This document shows, piece after piece, positions 9,022 to 16,225 of a DNA stretch of 64,000 bases. Both the position numbers and the translations under genes were made by a program. Below the pieces are notes generated by a model that was not told where the DNA came from, made no database searches, and was given only the letters and a program-made list of their open reading frames with translations. The DNA comes from Hyphomicrobium sp. D-2. GTDB lineage: Bacteria; Pseudomonadota; Alphaproteobacteria; Rhizobiales; Hyphomicrobiaceae. Within the stretch, counting starts at the first letter, position 1; every line of letters starts with the position of its first letter. The stretch spans positions 186,001 through 250,000 of the forward strand of contig NZ_JARXLA010000004.1 in assembly GCF_029872155.1 (NCBI RefSeq), written 5' to 3'.

Positions 9022-9042
9022 AGCACCGGAGGCACCATCACC

Positions 9043-9420
9043 ATGGCCCGCATTCTCCTTGCCGACGACGATGCTTCGACACGCGATCTGGTGCGGCGCG
9101 CGTTGGAGGCCGATGGGCACAGTGTGCTGGTTACGCAGGACGGCGCGGAGGCGCTGGAGCAGTTGCAGTCCGGTGGTGGCGGTGCGGCCGGCGGGCAGGC
9201 GTTCGATGTGCTGGTGAGCGACGTGGAGATGCCGCTGCTGGACGGCATTTCGCTGGCCGAGCATGCGCTGAAGCAGCCGCAGATGCGTGTGCTGCTGATG
9301 TCAGGCTTTTCCGAGCAGCTCGATCGCGCCCGCGCGCTGGCGGGCACGAAGCTGGCGGTGATCTCAAAGCCGTTCACGCTTGAAGATGTACGCGCCGGGG
9401 TGAGGCGGTTGTTGGGTTAG
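9043..9420 (+). CDS. cpdR: Single-domain response regulator, CpdR-like
   Basis: The 125-residue protein is a stand-alone receiver domain with no output domain. The acidic pair is D8/D9, the phospho-acceptor is D60 in LVSDVEMP, and K109 in ISKPFTLEDV is the conserved lysine. In alphaproteobacteria CpdR is phosphorylated by the CckA-ChpT relay and primes ClpXP proteolysis in the cell cycle; the assignment here rests on size and overall similarity, so it remains a likely call. The start at 9043 follows a CCGGAGG site. A longer frame back to 8956 lies entirely in a dispersed repeat and is rejected. A Gly/Ala loop (residues 44-52) is longer than usual. Confidence 0.75.
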   Translation: MARILLADDDASTRDLVRRALEADGHSVLVTQDGAEALEQLQSGGGGAAGGQAFDVLVSDVEMPLLDGISLAEHALKQPQMRVLLMSGFSEQLDRARALAGTKLAVISKPFTLEDVRAGVRRLLG

Positions 9421-9512
9421 GTTGGGGCAAATTGTGTGGATATATCTACTCTACATGAGCACTTTCAGGCTTTGCGTGCGATGAACTTTCATACCCGATG
9501 AGAGGCGCGCTT

Positions 9513-10541
9513 ATGTCGAATAAAAACGAACGAGCTGTATTCCTCATTAATGCAAAAATATCGATGGTACCGGCTGACGCGCCGTTGATAAATTTGCCTG
9601 ACGCTTTGATTGCGATTGAGCGCTTGTTTTCTGAGCGCCGCGCTTTTGCTTCGCTGACGGATTCTGACACTGTTAGCAACGTAACTGTTGGTATGACCCC
9701 CGAGCAGGCGAAGGCCACCAACGCAGACTTATCAGATGTCGTATATATTGCTGATCTACAACGGTCTGGCGATAAGACAATTATTTTGGTGACACGAGGC
9801 GATGAAACTATCGCTAGCCCTGCATTTGTGAATCGCTTGGAGCGCGAGGTGCGGATCGCAAAACCAAAACGGGATGAGCTTGTTGGTCACTCATGCCACG
9901 TGATTATCGACAGTCACAAGAGATCTTTTGGGGTATATAGAGCCGCCATTGAGAAAGTGCCAAATGTATCAAGGACTCTCGTTATAAGGTTTCTTAATGC
10001 ATTGCTCAGAACTGATGCTCAACGCAACGGCGCTGCTTTCATGCGACAAAGTTCGCAACGCTTGATTCCCAATTACCCGCGTATCGATTTCGCCCTGCAG
10101 CCAAGCGCCAGTTTGGAGAAAGACATTAAGGCGGGCCGCGTAAATTCAATTGAATTAATATCTCGACGTGAAGAATTTAGTGGCCCAGACTTGGGTGTGA
10201 ACATAAAAAGAAAAACGAGAAATCTGGCGATGACGCTGGATTATGAGGGTCGACCAGAGCGTTTAATTAATTGGTTAAAAAATAAACTTCCAATTATGGC
10301 CAGGGAAGAGAACTATGACGAAGTTCAGATTAACATATCCGGCTTAGAGGGCAAGAGTAGTGCGTCGCCCACATTTGCGATCTCAAGATTGGAGTCTGCA
10401 GAAACTATTTACGCCAGGACAGCCATCATAACTGATTTTGAAAGGCCGTTGGAGCAGTGCGAGAGCGTCTGCAATGATGAGCTTGCGAACAAAATATCGA
10501 ACGTGATTGCGAATGAAAAATATTGGACTCCGTCAAGCTGA
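9513..10541 (+). CDS. Unknown soluble protein, first gene of an AT-rich two-gene cassette
   Basis: I do not recognise this 342-residue protein. It has no signal peptide or membrane helix. Its middle (about 85-160) alternates strand-like and charged segments, such as DKTIILVTRGDE, HSCHVIIDSHKRSFGVYRA and SRTLVIRFLNALLR. Basic patches (NIKRKTRN, EREVRIAKPKRDE) would suit nucleic-acid or partner binding. The ATG at 9513 follows GAGAGG; an upstream in-frame ATG at 9498 has no such site. The DNA is clearly richer in A and T than its neighbours and uses AT-ending codons, which points to horizontal transfer. Its TGA overlaps the next gene's ATG (TGATG), so the two proteins are probably made together. 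Confidence 0.75.
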   Translation: MSNKNERAVFLINAKISMVPADAPLINLPDALIAIERLFSERRAFASLTDSDTVSNVTVGMTPEQAKATNADLSDVVYIADLQRSGDKTIILVTRGDETIASPAFVNRLEREVRIAKPKRDELVGHSCHVIIDSHKRSFGVYRAAIEKVPNVSRTLVIRFLNALLRTDAQRNGAAFMRQSSQRLIPNYPRIDFALQPSASLEKDIKAGRVNSIELISRREEFSGPDLGVNIKRKTRNLAMTLDYEGRPERLINWLKNKLPIMAREENYDEVQINISGLEGKSSASPTFAISRLESAETIYARTAIITDFERPLEQCESVCNDELANKISNVIANEKYWTPSS

Positions 10542-11122
10542 TGTGGATGCTGTGGCAGCTAGCTCAGTGCTTCGCGTATCTGCGTATTCGCGTTGGGAAG
10601 GGTGTGTATGCTTCAAAATTGTTTGCTGATCTAATCGCGCCAGTTATCATTGGCGCTGTGCTTACCATGCTCCATCGTTATGCTCTCGGAGCTCCGGATT
10701 TCTTTGGAGACGATCAGTTCGTCGAGAAGTTTTCAAAATTATTTGAGCTTTTGGCGGCGTTTTTTATCGCAGCCTTGGCCGCGGTTGCGACATTGGATCG
10801 AAAAAACCTCGATGAGCCTCTGCTGGGTTCGCCAGCGACTCTACGCTCTTGGTCAAACGAGCGTCAGAGATTAAATGATGTGGTTTTGACGCGCAGAATG
10901 TATATATCATATCTTTTTGGATACTTGGCAACTGTCGCTCTTTTGCTTGTGACTTCAATGCCATTCGTTGAGGCGTTTGTAAACTCCTGTACTTTTTGCA
11001 GCGGAAGCTGCTATGAATTGCTGTGGTTAATTGGGAGAGCTTTGTTTTTTACTGTTCTTGCAAATGTCGTTATTACGTCTTTGTATGGGATATATTTTTT
11101 GAGCACCCGCCTTCAATCTTAG
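10541..11122 (+). CDS. Four-helix membrane protein, second gene of the AT-rich cassette
   Basis: The 193-residue protein has four probable membrane helices near residues 28-46, 66-86, 118-140 and 157-181. The loop between the second and third helices is about 30 residues and charged (DRKNLDEPLL...SWSNERQRLND). A cysteine trio lies before the last helix (SCTFCSGSC). I place the start at the ATG at 10541, which overlaps the upstream TGA; a TTG at 10523 is an alternative. A soluble protein coupled to a four-helix membrane protein is the plan of some phage-defence pairs such as lambda RexA/RexB or Kiwa, but I see no sequence proof of kinship. Confidence 0.75.
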   Translation: MWMLWQLAQCFAYLRIRVGKGVYASKLFADLIAPVIIGAVLTMLHRYALGAPDFFGDDQFVEKFSKLFELLAAFFIAALAAVATLDRKNLDEPLLGSPATLRSWSNERQRLNDVVLTRRMYISYLFGYLATVALLLVTSMPFVEAFVNSCTFCSGSCYELLWLIGRALFFTVLANVVITSLYGIYFLSTRLQS

Positions 11123-11815
11123 GAGTGGGTTGCTTGAGCCAGCCACCCACCCCCTGAAAGTGAAGCCTGCGTAGAACAGCTCGACGTCGGTGAAGCCGGC
11201 GTCGCGCAGGATGGCTTCGTCCTCGTCGGGTGAGAGGATCGTCAGTTGTTGGGCGATGGCCGCGCGGGCGGCTTCGGCCTTTTGCGGTTCGATGCCAGAC
11301 GCAATCGCGAACGCCGAATAACGCTGCAGCCACAGCGCGCGCTGCGCCTCACCACCCGGAATGGAAAAGTGCGCGACGACGAACGGCGCGCCGGGCTTCA
11401 GACGCCGGCGCACCTCGGCGGCCGTGCGACGGCGCTCCTCCACATCCAGAAAATGCATCGTGAGCAGACATGTTGCGCCGTCGAACGGGCCTTCGGGAGT
11501 GTCATCGATCGTGCCGCGATGGAGGCGGATGCGCGCCATGTGCGGGGCGGCCACCTGCTCCGCCAGGGCCAACATTTCCGCTGACGGATCAACGCCATCG
11601 AAGGTCCAGTGCGGATAGGAGTCGGCGAAGCTTTTGAGTTCGAGGCCGCCGCCCGCGCCGAGCACCAGCACGCGGCCGGTGGGGCCGATGCGCTCGGCCA
11701 GTAGCAGGCCGGCCATGCGCTGCATGCCGGTGTAGCCGGGCACGATGCGGGGCGGGCCTTCGGTGTAGCGCGCGACCGCCTGCGGATCGGAGAACGCGGT
11801 GCTGGCGTCGGTCAT
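11027..11815 (-). CDS. Class I SAM-dependent methyltransferase with altered C-terminus
   Basis: The protein has the SAM-binding loop VLVLGAGGGLELKSF near residues 50-64 and the acidic end of strand 2 in FDGVDPSAEML. Strand 4 is GATCLLTMHFLD, and RRLKPGAPFVVAHF follows. The substrate is unknown. The ATG at 11815 follows AGGAGAA; longer N-termini are low-complexity. The recognisable fold ends at FTFRGWVA, about residue 226. The last 30 or so residues (GSSNPLLRLKAG...) are antisense to the AT-rich cassette and look foreign, so the gene's natural 3' end was probably lost when that cassette arrived. Confidence 0.8.
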   Translation of the reverse strand: MTDASTAFSDPQAVARYTEGPPRIVPGYTGMQRMAGLLLAERIGPTGRVLVLGAGGGLELKSFADSYPHWTFDGVDPSAEMLALAEQVAAPHMARIRLHRGTIDDTPEGPFDGATCLLTMHFLDVEERRRTAAEVRRRLKPGAPFVVAHFSIPGGEAQRALWLQRYSAFAIASGIEPQKAEAARAAIAQQLTILSPDEDEAILRDAGFTDVELFYAGFTFRGWVAGSSNPLLRLKAGAQKIYPIQRRNNDICKNSKKQSSPN

Positions 11816-11894
11816 GGCGGGGTTCTCCTGCCGCTTGCGTGCGTTGCGGCGTGGCGATGCATGTGTGTCGGGCGCGGGGGGTGATGGGTGCTCG

Positions 11895-11915
11895 ATGTAA
11901 CAATCAATGTTACAT
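11895..11915. promoter_or_regulatory. Perfect palindrome, likely repressor operator
   Basis: The arms ATGTAACA and TGTTACAT are exact reverse complements separated by ATCAA. The site lies 80 bases upstream of the methyltransferase start and about 100 bases from the first ArsR operator. Its size and symmetry suit a TetR- or GntR-type dimer; no such regulator gene is nearby. Confidence 0.5.
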
Positions 11916-12014
11916 GATCGGGCGGCGGTCAAGGCTGAGGAAGCAGCGTCTCAGAAGAAGCGACAGCAGGAGAATGTTGCGCCCGCCATTTATCAGGGCA
12001 CGATTGCGCGAAAA

Positions 12015-12032
12015 GTTAGCCAGATGGATAAC
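12015..12032. promoter_or_regulatory. Operator-like site 1 of the ArsR/SRPBCC operon
   Basis: GTTAGCCAGATGGATAAC is an imperfect palindrome of the form GTTA-n-CC-n4-GG-n-TAAC. It differs by one base from a second copy whose centre is 50 bases downstream. Such paired sites are expected for autoregulation by the adjacent ArsR-type protein. Confidence 0.55.
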
Positions 12033-12064
12033 CGATATTGACGCCGCAGGGCTCGGAGCTTACA

Positions 12065-12082
12065 GTTAGCCATATGGATAAC
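12065..12082. promoter_or_regulatory. Operator-like site 2, containing the ArsR start codon
   Basis: GTTAGCCATATGGATAAC repeats site 1 with one difference. The ATG of the regulator gene (12074-12076) sits in the centre of this palindrome, so a bound repressor would cover the start of the coding region. Confidence 0.55.
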
Positions 12083-12478
12083 TATCAGAACCAGCTCGAT
12101 CAGACGTTCAGCGCGCTTGCCGATCCGACGCGGCGGGCCATCGTGGCGCGGCTTGCGGAAGGGGAGGCATCCGTGGGGCAACTGGCGCGCCCGTTCGCCA
12201 TGGCGCTGCCGAGCCTGATGAAGCACATCCGCGTGCTTGAAACGGGCGGACTGGTTGAGACCGAGAAGCGTGGCCGGGTCCGCACGTGTCGGCTGAAGCC
12301 GGCCGGGATGCAAAGCGTTGAGACCTGGCTGGCGGAGCAGCGCGCCATCTGGGGGGCGCGTCTCGATCGCCTCGAGGCCTACGCGATGGCGCTGGAGCAG
12401 GCGACGGAGAAAAAAGCCAAACGCCGCACGGAAGCGGAAGCCGGGAAAAACGTCAGCACAGGAAAGCGGAAGGGTTAA
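12074..12478 (+). CDS. ArsR-family transcriptional regulator
   Basis: The 134-residue winged-helix regulator begins MDNYQNQLDQTFSALADPTRRAIVARL, the standard ArsR helix 1 region. The recognition segment is GQLARPFAMALPSLMKHIRVLETGGLVETEKRGR. There is no metal-binding CxC motif. It belongs to the ArsR group that sits in front of an SRPBCC/AHSA1 gene, and that gene starts 3 bases after its stop. The C-terminal tail is Lys/Arg-rich. I choose the ATG at 12074; a TTG at 12038 lacks a ribosome binding site. Two matching palindromes suggest autorepression. The inducer is unknown. Confidence 0.88.
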   Translation: MDNYQNQLDQTFSALADPTRRAIVARLAEGEASVGQLARPFAMALPSLMKHIRVLETGGLVETEKRGRVRTCRLKPAGMQSVETWLAEQRAIWGARLDRLEAYAMALEQATEKKAKRRTEAEAGKNVSTGKRKG

Positions 12479-12481
12479 GCT

Positions 12482-12973
12482 ATGACATCACGTTCTGACG
12501 ATACCCTTGATCGATGGGAAATGGAGCGCGAAATCGTTCTTACCCGCGCGATCAACGCGAAGCGGAGCAGTGTTTTCACGGCGTGGATCGATCCGCAGCA
12601 CCTGCCGCGTTGGTTTGGGCCGACGGACATCGCGATTGAAACGAAGGCGATTGATATTCGCGTCGGCGGTATGTGGCGGTTTGATATGATCGCGCCCGAT
12701 GGCACGCGATACACGAACCGCATGATGTTCCGTCGGATCGAAGCGCCGCGTCTGATCGAGGTCGATTACGGGGCGGACGTGGATGATGATCCCGCTCGCT
12801 TTCGGATGACGGTGACGTTTGATGAGCAGAGCGATGGCAAAACTATTGTCACGCTGCGGCAGTTGCATCCGAGCAAGGAACAGCGCGACGCGACCATCGG
12901 GTTCGGCGCAGTGGAGTATGGCTATCAGACGCTCGACAAGCTGGCGGCGCATGTTGAAGCGAAAGCGGCGTGA
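12482..12973 (+). CDS. SRPBCC (AHSA1-like) domain protein
   Basis: The 163-residue protein has the START/SRPBCC fold markers of the AHSA1-like family: FTAWIDPQHLPRWFGP, then DIRVGGMWRFDMIAPDG, and a C-terminal helix FGAVEYGYQTLDKLAAHVEA. Members bind hydrophobic ligands in a deep cavity; the ligand is unknown. It starts 3 bases after the ArsR gene and forms a classic ArsR-SRPBCC operon with it. It converges on moaA, from which it is now separated by the ParA-like cassette. Confidence 0.88.
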   Translation: MTSRSDDTLDRWEMEREIVLTRAINAKRSSVFTAWIDPQHLPRWFGPTDIAIETKAIDIRVGGMWRFDMIAPDGTRYTNRMMFRRIEAPRLIEVDYGADVDDDPARFRMTVTFDEQSDGKTIVTLRQLHPSKEQRDATIGFGAVEYGYQTLDKLAAHVEAKAA

Positions 12974-13030
12974 GCGCCGGCTTGGGTTCCGCAGCAGCGT
13001 CAGGACGGCCGTTGCGCGAGGGGCTGCGTC

Positions 13031-13078
13031 AACCGCCGGTGACGCTCATGTGGAGGGCGACGGAAGGGCGGCCGGCGC
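13031..13078. repeat. Orphan copy of the moaA 3' end (direct repeat, distal copy)
   Basis: These 48 bases match 15202-15249 at 45 positions by eye, including a 23-base identical run. In the moaA frame (minus strand) they still encode [16 protein letters not shown] and a stop, but no moaA gene body is attached. They mark the far end of a 2.17-kb insert and look like an attachment-site copy. Confidence 0.8.
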
Positions 13079-13085
13079 AAGGCGC

Positions 13086-13718
13086 TTAGTTCAGACGCTC
13101 AATCATCCGATCTTGATCGCTTATGCGCAGCAAATCGTGATGTCGACGCAAGATCGCCTCCAACGCCTCTTTGCGTCCTTTGAAGGCTGTGTTCTGAGCA
13201 AGAAATGTATTCGCGATGTGATGCAGCATGTCGGTCTTGACCCGCTTGCTATCTGTCAACGTCTCGTGAACCTGCGTGAAGCGGCCGGGGTCGAATTGCG
13301 CCTCGCGAAGCTCTGCGAGAAGCTGCTCTGCTGTGACAACGGGCACTTTTACAGTTTTGTGTGAAGATTTTTTCTTCGAGACAGACGGCTTTTTTGCAGG
13401 TGTTTCTTGCTTTGGCTTTTTTGTGCGGGCGGGGGCGGCCGGTCGAGATTGCAAGGCTGCGTCGATGGCCGCACGTAGTTCAGCCAAGTCGATATTTGCT
13501 TCCTGCATTTCGCCTATCAGCGCAAACAAATTTGCAGCGCGCGCCAGCGATTCCCGCTGCTTCTTTGTTTTGGCGTTGGCGCACAACTCTGCCGCTGCTG
13601 CAGCACTGTCGGATGACGTCTTGATAGCGTCCGCCAGCGCTGCGACAGTCTTCGCGACATCAGACTGCAGATAGCTGCTCAGGGCTGCGAGCGATTGAGG
13701 GAGATGGCTGCGGTCCAT
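13086..13718 (-). CDS. Unknown helical protein, partner of the ParA-like ATPase
   Basis: The 210-residue protein has an Ala-rich, helical N-terminal domain (about 1-90). A very basic Lys/Pro/Ser linker follows (about 95-122, with KKPKQE and SKKKSSHK). A helical C-terminal domain (about 125-210) contains ELREAQFDPGRFTQVHETL and HHIANTFLAQNTAF. No membrane segment is present. Its start lies 59 bases inside the 3' end of the ParA-like gene, so the two are co-translated. Small partners that link a ParA ATPase to its cargo, or that bind DNA, often have such a basic linker; that role here is inference. Its stop lies 8 bases from the orphan moaA repeat. Confidence 0.7.
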   Translation of the reverse strand: MDRSHLPQSLAALSSYLQSDVAKTVAALADAIKTSSDSAAAAAELCANAKTKKQRESLARAANLFALIGEMQEANIDLAELRAAIDAALQSRPAAPARTKKPKQETPAKKPSVSKKKSSHKTVKVPVVTAEQLLAELREAQFDPGRFTQVHETLTDSKRVKTDMLHHIANTFLAQNTAFKGRKEALEAILRRHHDLLRISDQDRMIERLN

Positions 13719-15099
13719 GTTCGTCTACTGCATCGAGTATCTGGTTGCCGAGATTCTGAATGATGCCGGATTTCTGCAGGTTCTGCGACCTGAGAAAGGG
13801 AATGCCAGATTGTACACCTTCAGTAATCTGCGATGATCTTGGTATAGTGGCATCATAAAAAAATGGCCCTGCGTTGGGGATGCGGTTGCGCACGGCATAT
13901 TCGGTTGATTGAGCAGTGGGTATCAGAGTTTGAGGTAATCTGCCGTCATTACCGGTGGTCATGGTGCCGATGACGCCTGCCCAGTGAATTGCTGGATTTA
14001 TGCGTGGCGCCAGTTCCGAGAACTGCCGCGCGAACGTTTCAACCGCACGCGTCGACGACAGATCAACAACTGTGGGCACAAAAAGATGCGTTGAAGATGT
14101 CATGCCATTGATAAAGCCAAGCGTGAATCGAGGCGGTGCATCAATGAGCACGTAGTCTAACTGCAACACTTCCGCGGCGTGCGAGAGGAATGCAGCCAAA
14201 CGATAACGTGGATCATCGCCAAGCATGTTGAGCACCCAGTGATATTCCACTGCGCGTTCTACTTGGGACAGTTCATAGTCGTTCGCCAGATAGAACAGTT
14301 GGCCGGAAGCGCGATCTGTTCGGAGGCGAGGCAAATTATTGGTCGCCGGTATGATTGCGTCGTTGATACGATATGTGGGCCAATCGGATTTTCTGAAGCG
14401 GTCGCGAAGGATCGTTTTTGCGTCCAACGCTTGTCCAAATGGCGGGCCGCCGGGACCAAATTGTTCAAGCCGCATTTGTTGCGTCAGCGTACCTTGGTAA
14501 TCAAGGTCAATGGCTAAAACCTTGAAGCCCTCAGTAGCGAAGTAGGCGGCAAGATTTGCAACCAACGTGCTTTTGCCTACGCCGCCTTTTTGATTGGCGA
14601 ACATTAGTATTGGGCAGGGCATGCGCACCTGGAGAGGGAGCCCAGCGTCGTGCAGCGGTAAGGACGGTCTGCGCCAGAATGCAGTGTCACCCGACTGCGA
14701 CAGTTCGAGCGCGTCGTGGAGCGTTTCGTGAGCTGCGGCGTTGGCAGCGACGCCTTCCCGTAGTCGGCGGACCTCGTCCTGAAGTGCAGTATTGCTTGAT
14801 GTCAGTTTCTGTTCGATTTGGTTCGCTGCATCTATCCGGGCATCGAACTGGCGCTGAGCCTCCTCGGCGTTGGTGGCGCGATGACGGCATTCGTTGAACA
14901 TGCCATCCAGCTTGTCGCGGTGCCGGCGTAGCAGCAAAATATAGCCGACGAGAGCGGTGATGAGCGCCGCGCTACCGAGGCCAGCTAAATCACCAGCCAT
15001 TTTCAGCCAGCTATGCGTTATCGCTACACACGCCGAAATCGCCTCAGGCGAACTCCACCCGCAATCAACCACCGCCCCCTCCCACGCAATACTCAGCAT
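13660..15099 (-). CDS. Membrane-anchored ParA/MinD-like ATPase with coiled coil
   Basis: The 479-residue protein has an N-terminal membrane helix (about 39-57, ALITALVGYILLL), a coiled-coil-like charged segment (about 58-125) and a ParA-type ATPase domain. The domain carries the deviant Walker A KGGVGKST (about 171-178), A' region VLAIDLDYQG and Walker B LDYVLIDAPP. The first 33 residues contain two cysteines and may be optional; an ATG at codon 34 could start the protein. ParA ATPases position DNA or protein cargo, and a fused membrane anchor is unusual for them. The gene and its partner fill a cassette bounded by moaA 3'-end copies. The DNA is AT-richer than the flanks. No recombinase is present. 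Confidence 0.82.
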   Translation of the reverse strand: MLSIAWEGAVVDCGWSSPEAISACVAITHSWLKMAGDLAGLGSAALITALVGYILLLRRHRDKLDGMFNECRHRATNAEEAQRQFDARIDAANQIEQKLTSSNTALQDEVRRLREGVAANAAAHETLHDALELSQSGDTAFWRRPSLPLHDAGLPLQVRMPCPILMFANQKGGVGKSTLVANLAAYFATEGFKVLAIDLDYQGTLTQQMRLEQFGPGGPPFGQALDAKTILRDRFRKSDWPTYRINDAIIPATNNLPRLRTDRASGQLFYLANDYELSQVERAVEYHWVLNMLGDDPRYRLAAFLSHAAEVLQLDYVLIDAPPRFTLGFINGMTSSTHLFVPTVVDLSSTRAVETFARQFSELAPRINPAIHWAGVIGTMTTGNDGRLPQTLIPTAQSTEYAVRNRIPNAGPFFYDATIPRSSQITEGVQSGIPFLRSQNLQKSGIIQNLGNQILDAVDEHGPQPSPSIARSPEQLSAV

Positions 15100-15199
15100 G
15101 AGCTTAGCGAATAGTTTTACGTCGGAGCAAGCAGGATTTCGCGCAGAGCGCGAAGGCCTTTCCGATTGTCAACCGGAGTTGCTGAGTTGCGAGTGCCCG

Positions 15200-16225
15200 C
15201 TAACCGCCGGTGACGCTCATGTGGCGGGCGACGGAGGGGCGGCCAGCGCGGCGATCGATGACGAAGTCGTGGCCCTTGGGCTTCAGCAGCATGGCTTCGT
15301 CGATGGCGGCATGCAGAGCGGCGTCGTTCGGTCCGGCGCGCAAGGGTTCGCGCAGATCGACAGCATCTTCCTGACCCAGACACATGAACAGCGTGCCGGT
15401 GCAGGTGAGGCGCACGCGGTTGCAGCTTTCACAGAAGTTGTGCGTCATCGGCGTGATGAAGCCGATGCGGCCGCCGGTTTCGCGCACGCGGACATAGCGC
15501 GCGGGGCCACCAGTCTTGTAGGGGATGTCGTCGAGCGTCCAGCGGTCGAGCAGGCGCGCGCGCACGATGGAGAGCGGCAGGTATTGGTCGAGGCGATTGC
15601 CGTCGACTTCGCCCAACGGCATCGTTTCGATCAGGGTGAGGTCGTAACCGCGCCCGTGTGCGAAACGGATGAGATCGTCGATCTCGTCCTCGTTGGTGCC
15701 CTTGAGCGCGACGGCGTTGAGCTTGACCTTGAGCCCGGCTTCGCTGGCGGCGTCGAGACCCTGCAGCACAGTGTCGAGATTGCCCCAGCGGGTGATGGCG
15801 CGGAAGCGATCAGGCTGCAGCGTGTCGATGGAGACGTTGATGCGCTCAACGCCGGTGGCCTTAAGCTCGCGAGCGAAACGCTTGAGCTGGCTGCCGTTGG
15901 TGGTGAGTGTCAGCTCTTCAAGCTTGCCGGAATCGAGATGGCGTGACAGCCCCTGGAACAGCGACATGATATTTTTGCGCACGAGCGGCTCCCCGCCGGT
16001 GATGCGCAGCTTGCGCACGCCACGCTCGACGAAGGCGGTGCAGACGCGGTCAAGCTCCTCCAGCGATAGCAGGTCGCGCCGGGGCAGGAAGTTCATGTTC
16101 TCGGACATGCAATAGACACACCGGAAGTCGCAGCGGTCGGTGACGGACACCCTGAGGTAGGTGACCGCGCGGCCGTAGCGATCGATGAGCTCTGGCTGTG
16201 CCTGAGTTTTAGCTGGCTGACCCAC
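15200..16225 (-). CDS. moaA: GTP 3',8-cyclase MoaA (molybdenum cofactor biosynthesis)
   Basis: MoaA is a radical-SAM enzyme that converts GTP to 3',8-cyclo-GTP, the first step of molybdopterin synthesis. The N-terminal 4Fe-4S motif is CDFRCVYC, in the family's CxxxCxxC spacing, within [15 protein letters not shown]. The SAM-contact segment [13 protein letters not shown] follows, and the C-terminal cluster cysteines are in [15 protein letters not shown]. The protein ends in GG, as in most MoaA. The frame is open to 16558, but the upstream part is low-complexity. I place the start at the GTG at 16225 (341 residues, normal length); an ATG at 16399 is an alternative. The gene precedes mobA/mobB, which face the same way. 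Confidence 0.92.
   Translation of the reverse strand: MGQPAKTQAQPELIDRYGRAVTYLRVSVTDRCDFRCVYCMSENMNFLPRRDLLSLEELDRVCTAFVERGVRKLRITGGEPLVRKNIMSLFQGLSRHLDSGKLEELTLTTNGSQLKRFARELKATGVERINVSIDTLQPDRFRAITRWGNLDTVLQGLDAASEAGLKVKLNAVALKGTNEDEIDDLIRFAHGRGYDLTLIETMPLGEVDGNRLDQYLPLSIVRARLLDRWTLDDIPYKTGGPARYVRVRETGGRIGFITPMTHNFCESCNRVRLTCTGTLFMCLGQEDAVDLREPLRAGPNDAALHAAIDEAMLLKPKGHDFVIDRRAGRPSVARHMSVTGG
15202..15249. repeat. moaA 3' end, proximal copy of the direct repeat
   Basis: This is the native 3' end of moaA, encoding the C-terminal [16 protein letters not shown]. It is repeated at 13031-13078 with three mismatches. The two copies lie in the same orientation, 2171 bases apart, and enclose the ParA-like gene pair. 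Confidence 0.8.

Noticed and set aside
8956-9042. N-terminal extension of the response regulator beginning MNHRSHQMARAAS
   Set aside because: It lies mostly inside repeat family A, and similar peptides appear at the other repeat copies. The real start at 9043 has a good ribosome binding site and gives a standard receiver domain.
9513-11122. Naming the AT-rich pair as Kiwa or RexAB
   Set aside because: Only the plan (soluble plus four-helix membrane protein) agrees. I see no shared motif, and the gene order differs from Kiwa.
9460-11162. Ten-base inverted match flanking the AT-rich cassette (CACTTTCAGG at 9460-9469, CCTGAAAGTG at 11153-11162)
   Set aside because: The right copy is coding sequence of the methyltransferase, the match is only ten bases, and no target duplication accompanies it. 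It may be chance.
15143-15159. TTCGCGC/GCGCGAA hairpin downstream of moaA as a terminator
   Set aside because: There is a good stem, but no T-tract follows on the moaA strand. It may be part of the cassette junction instead.
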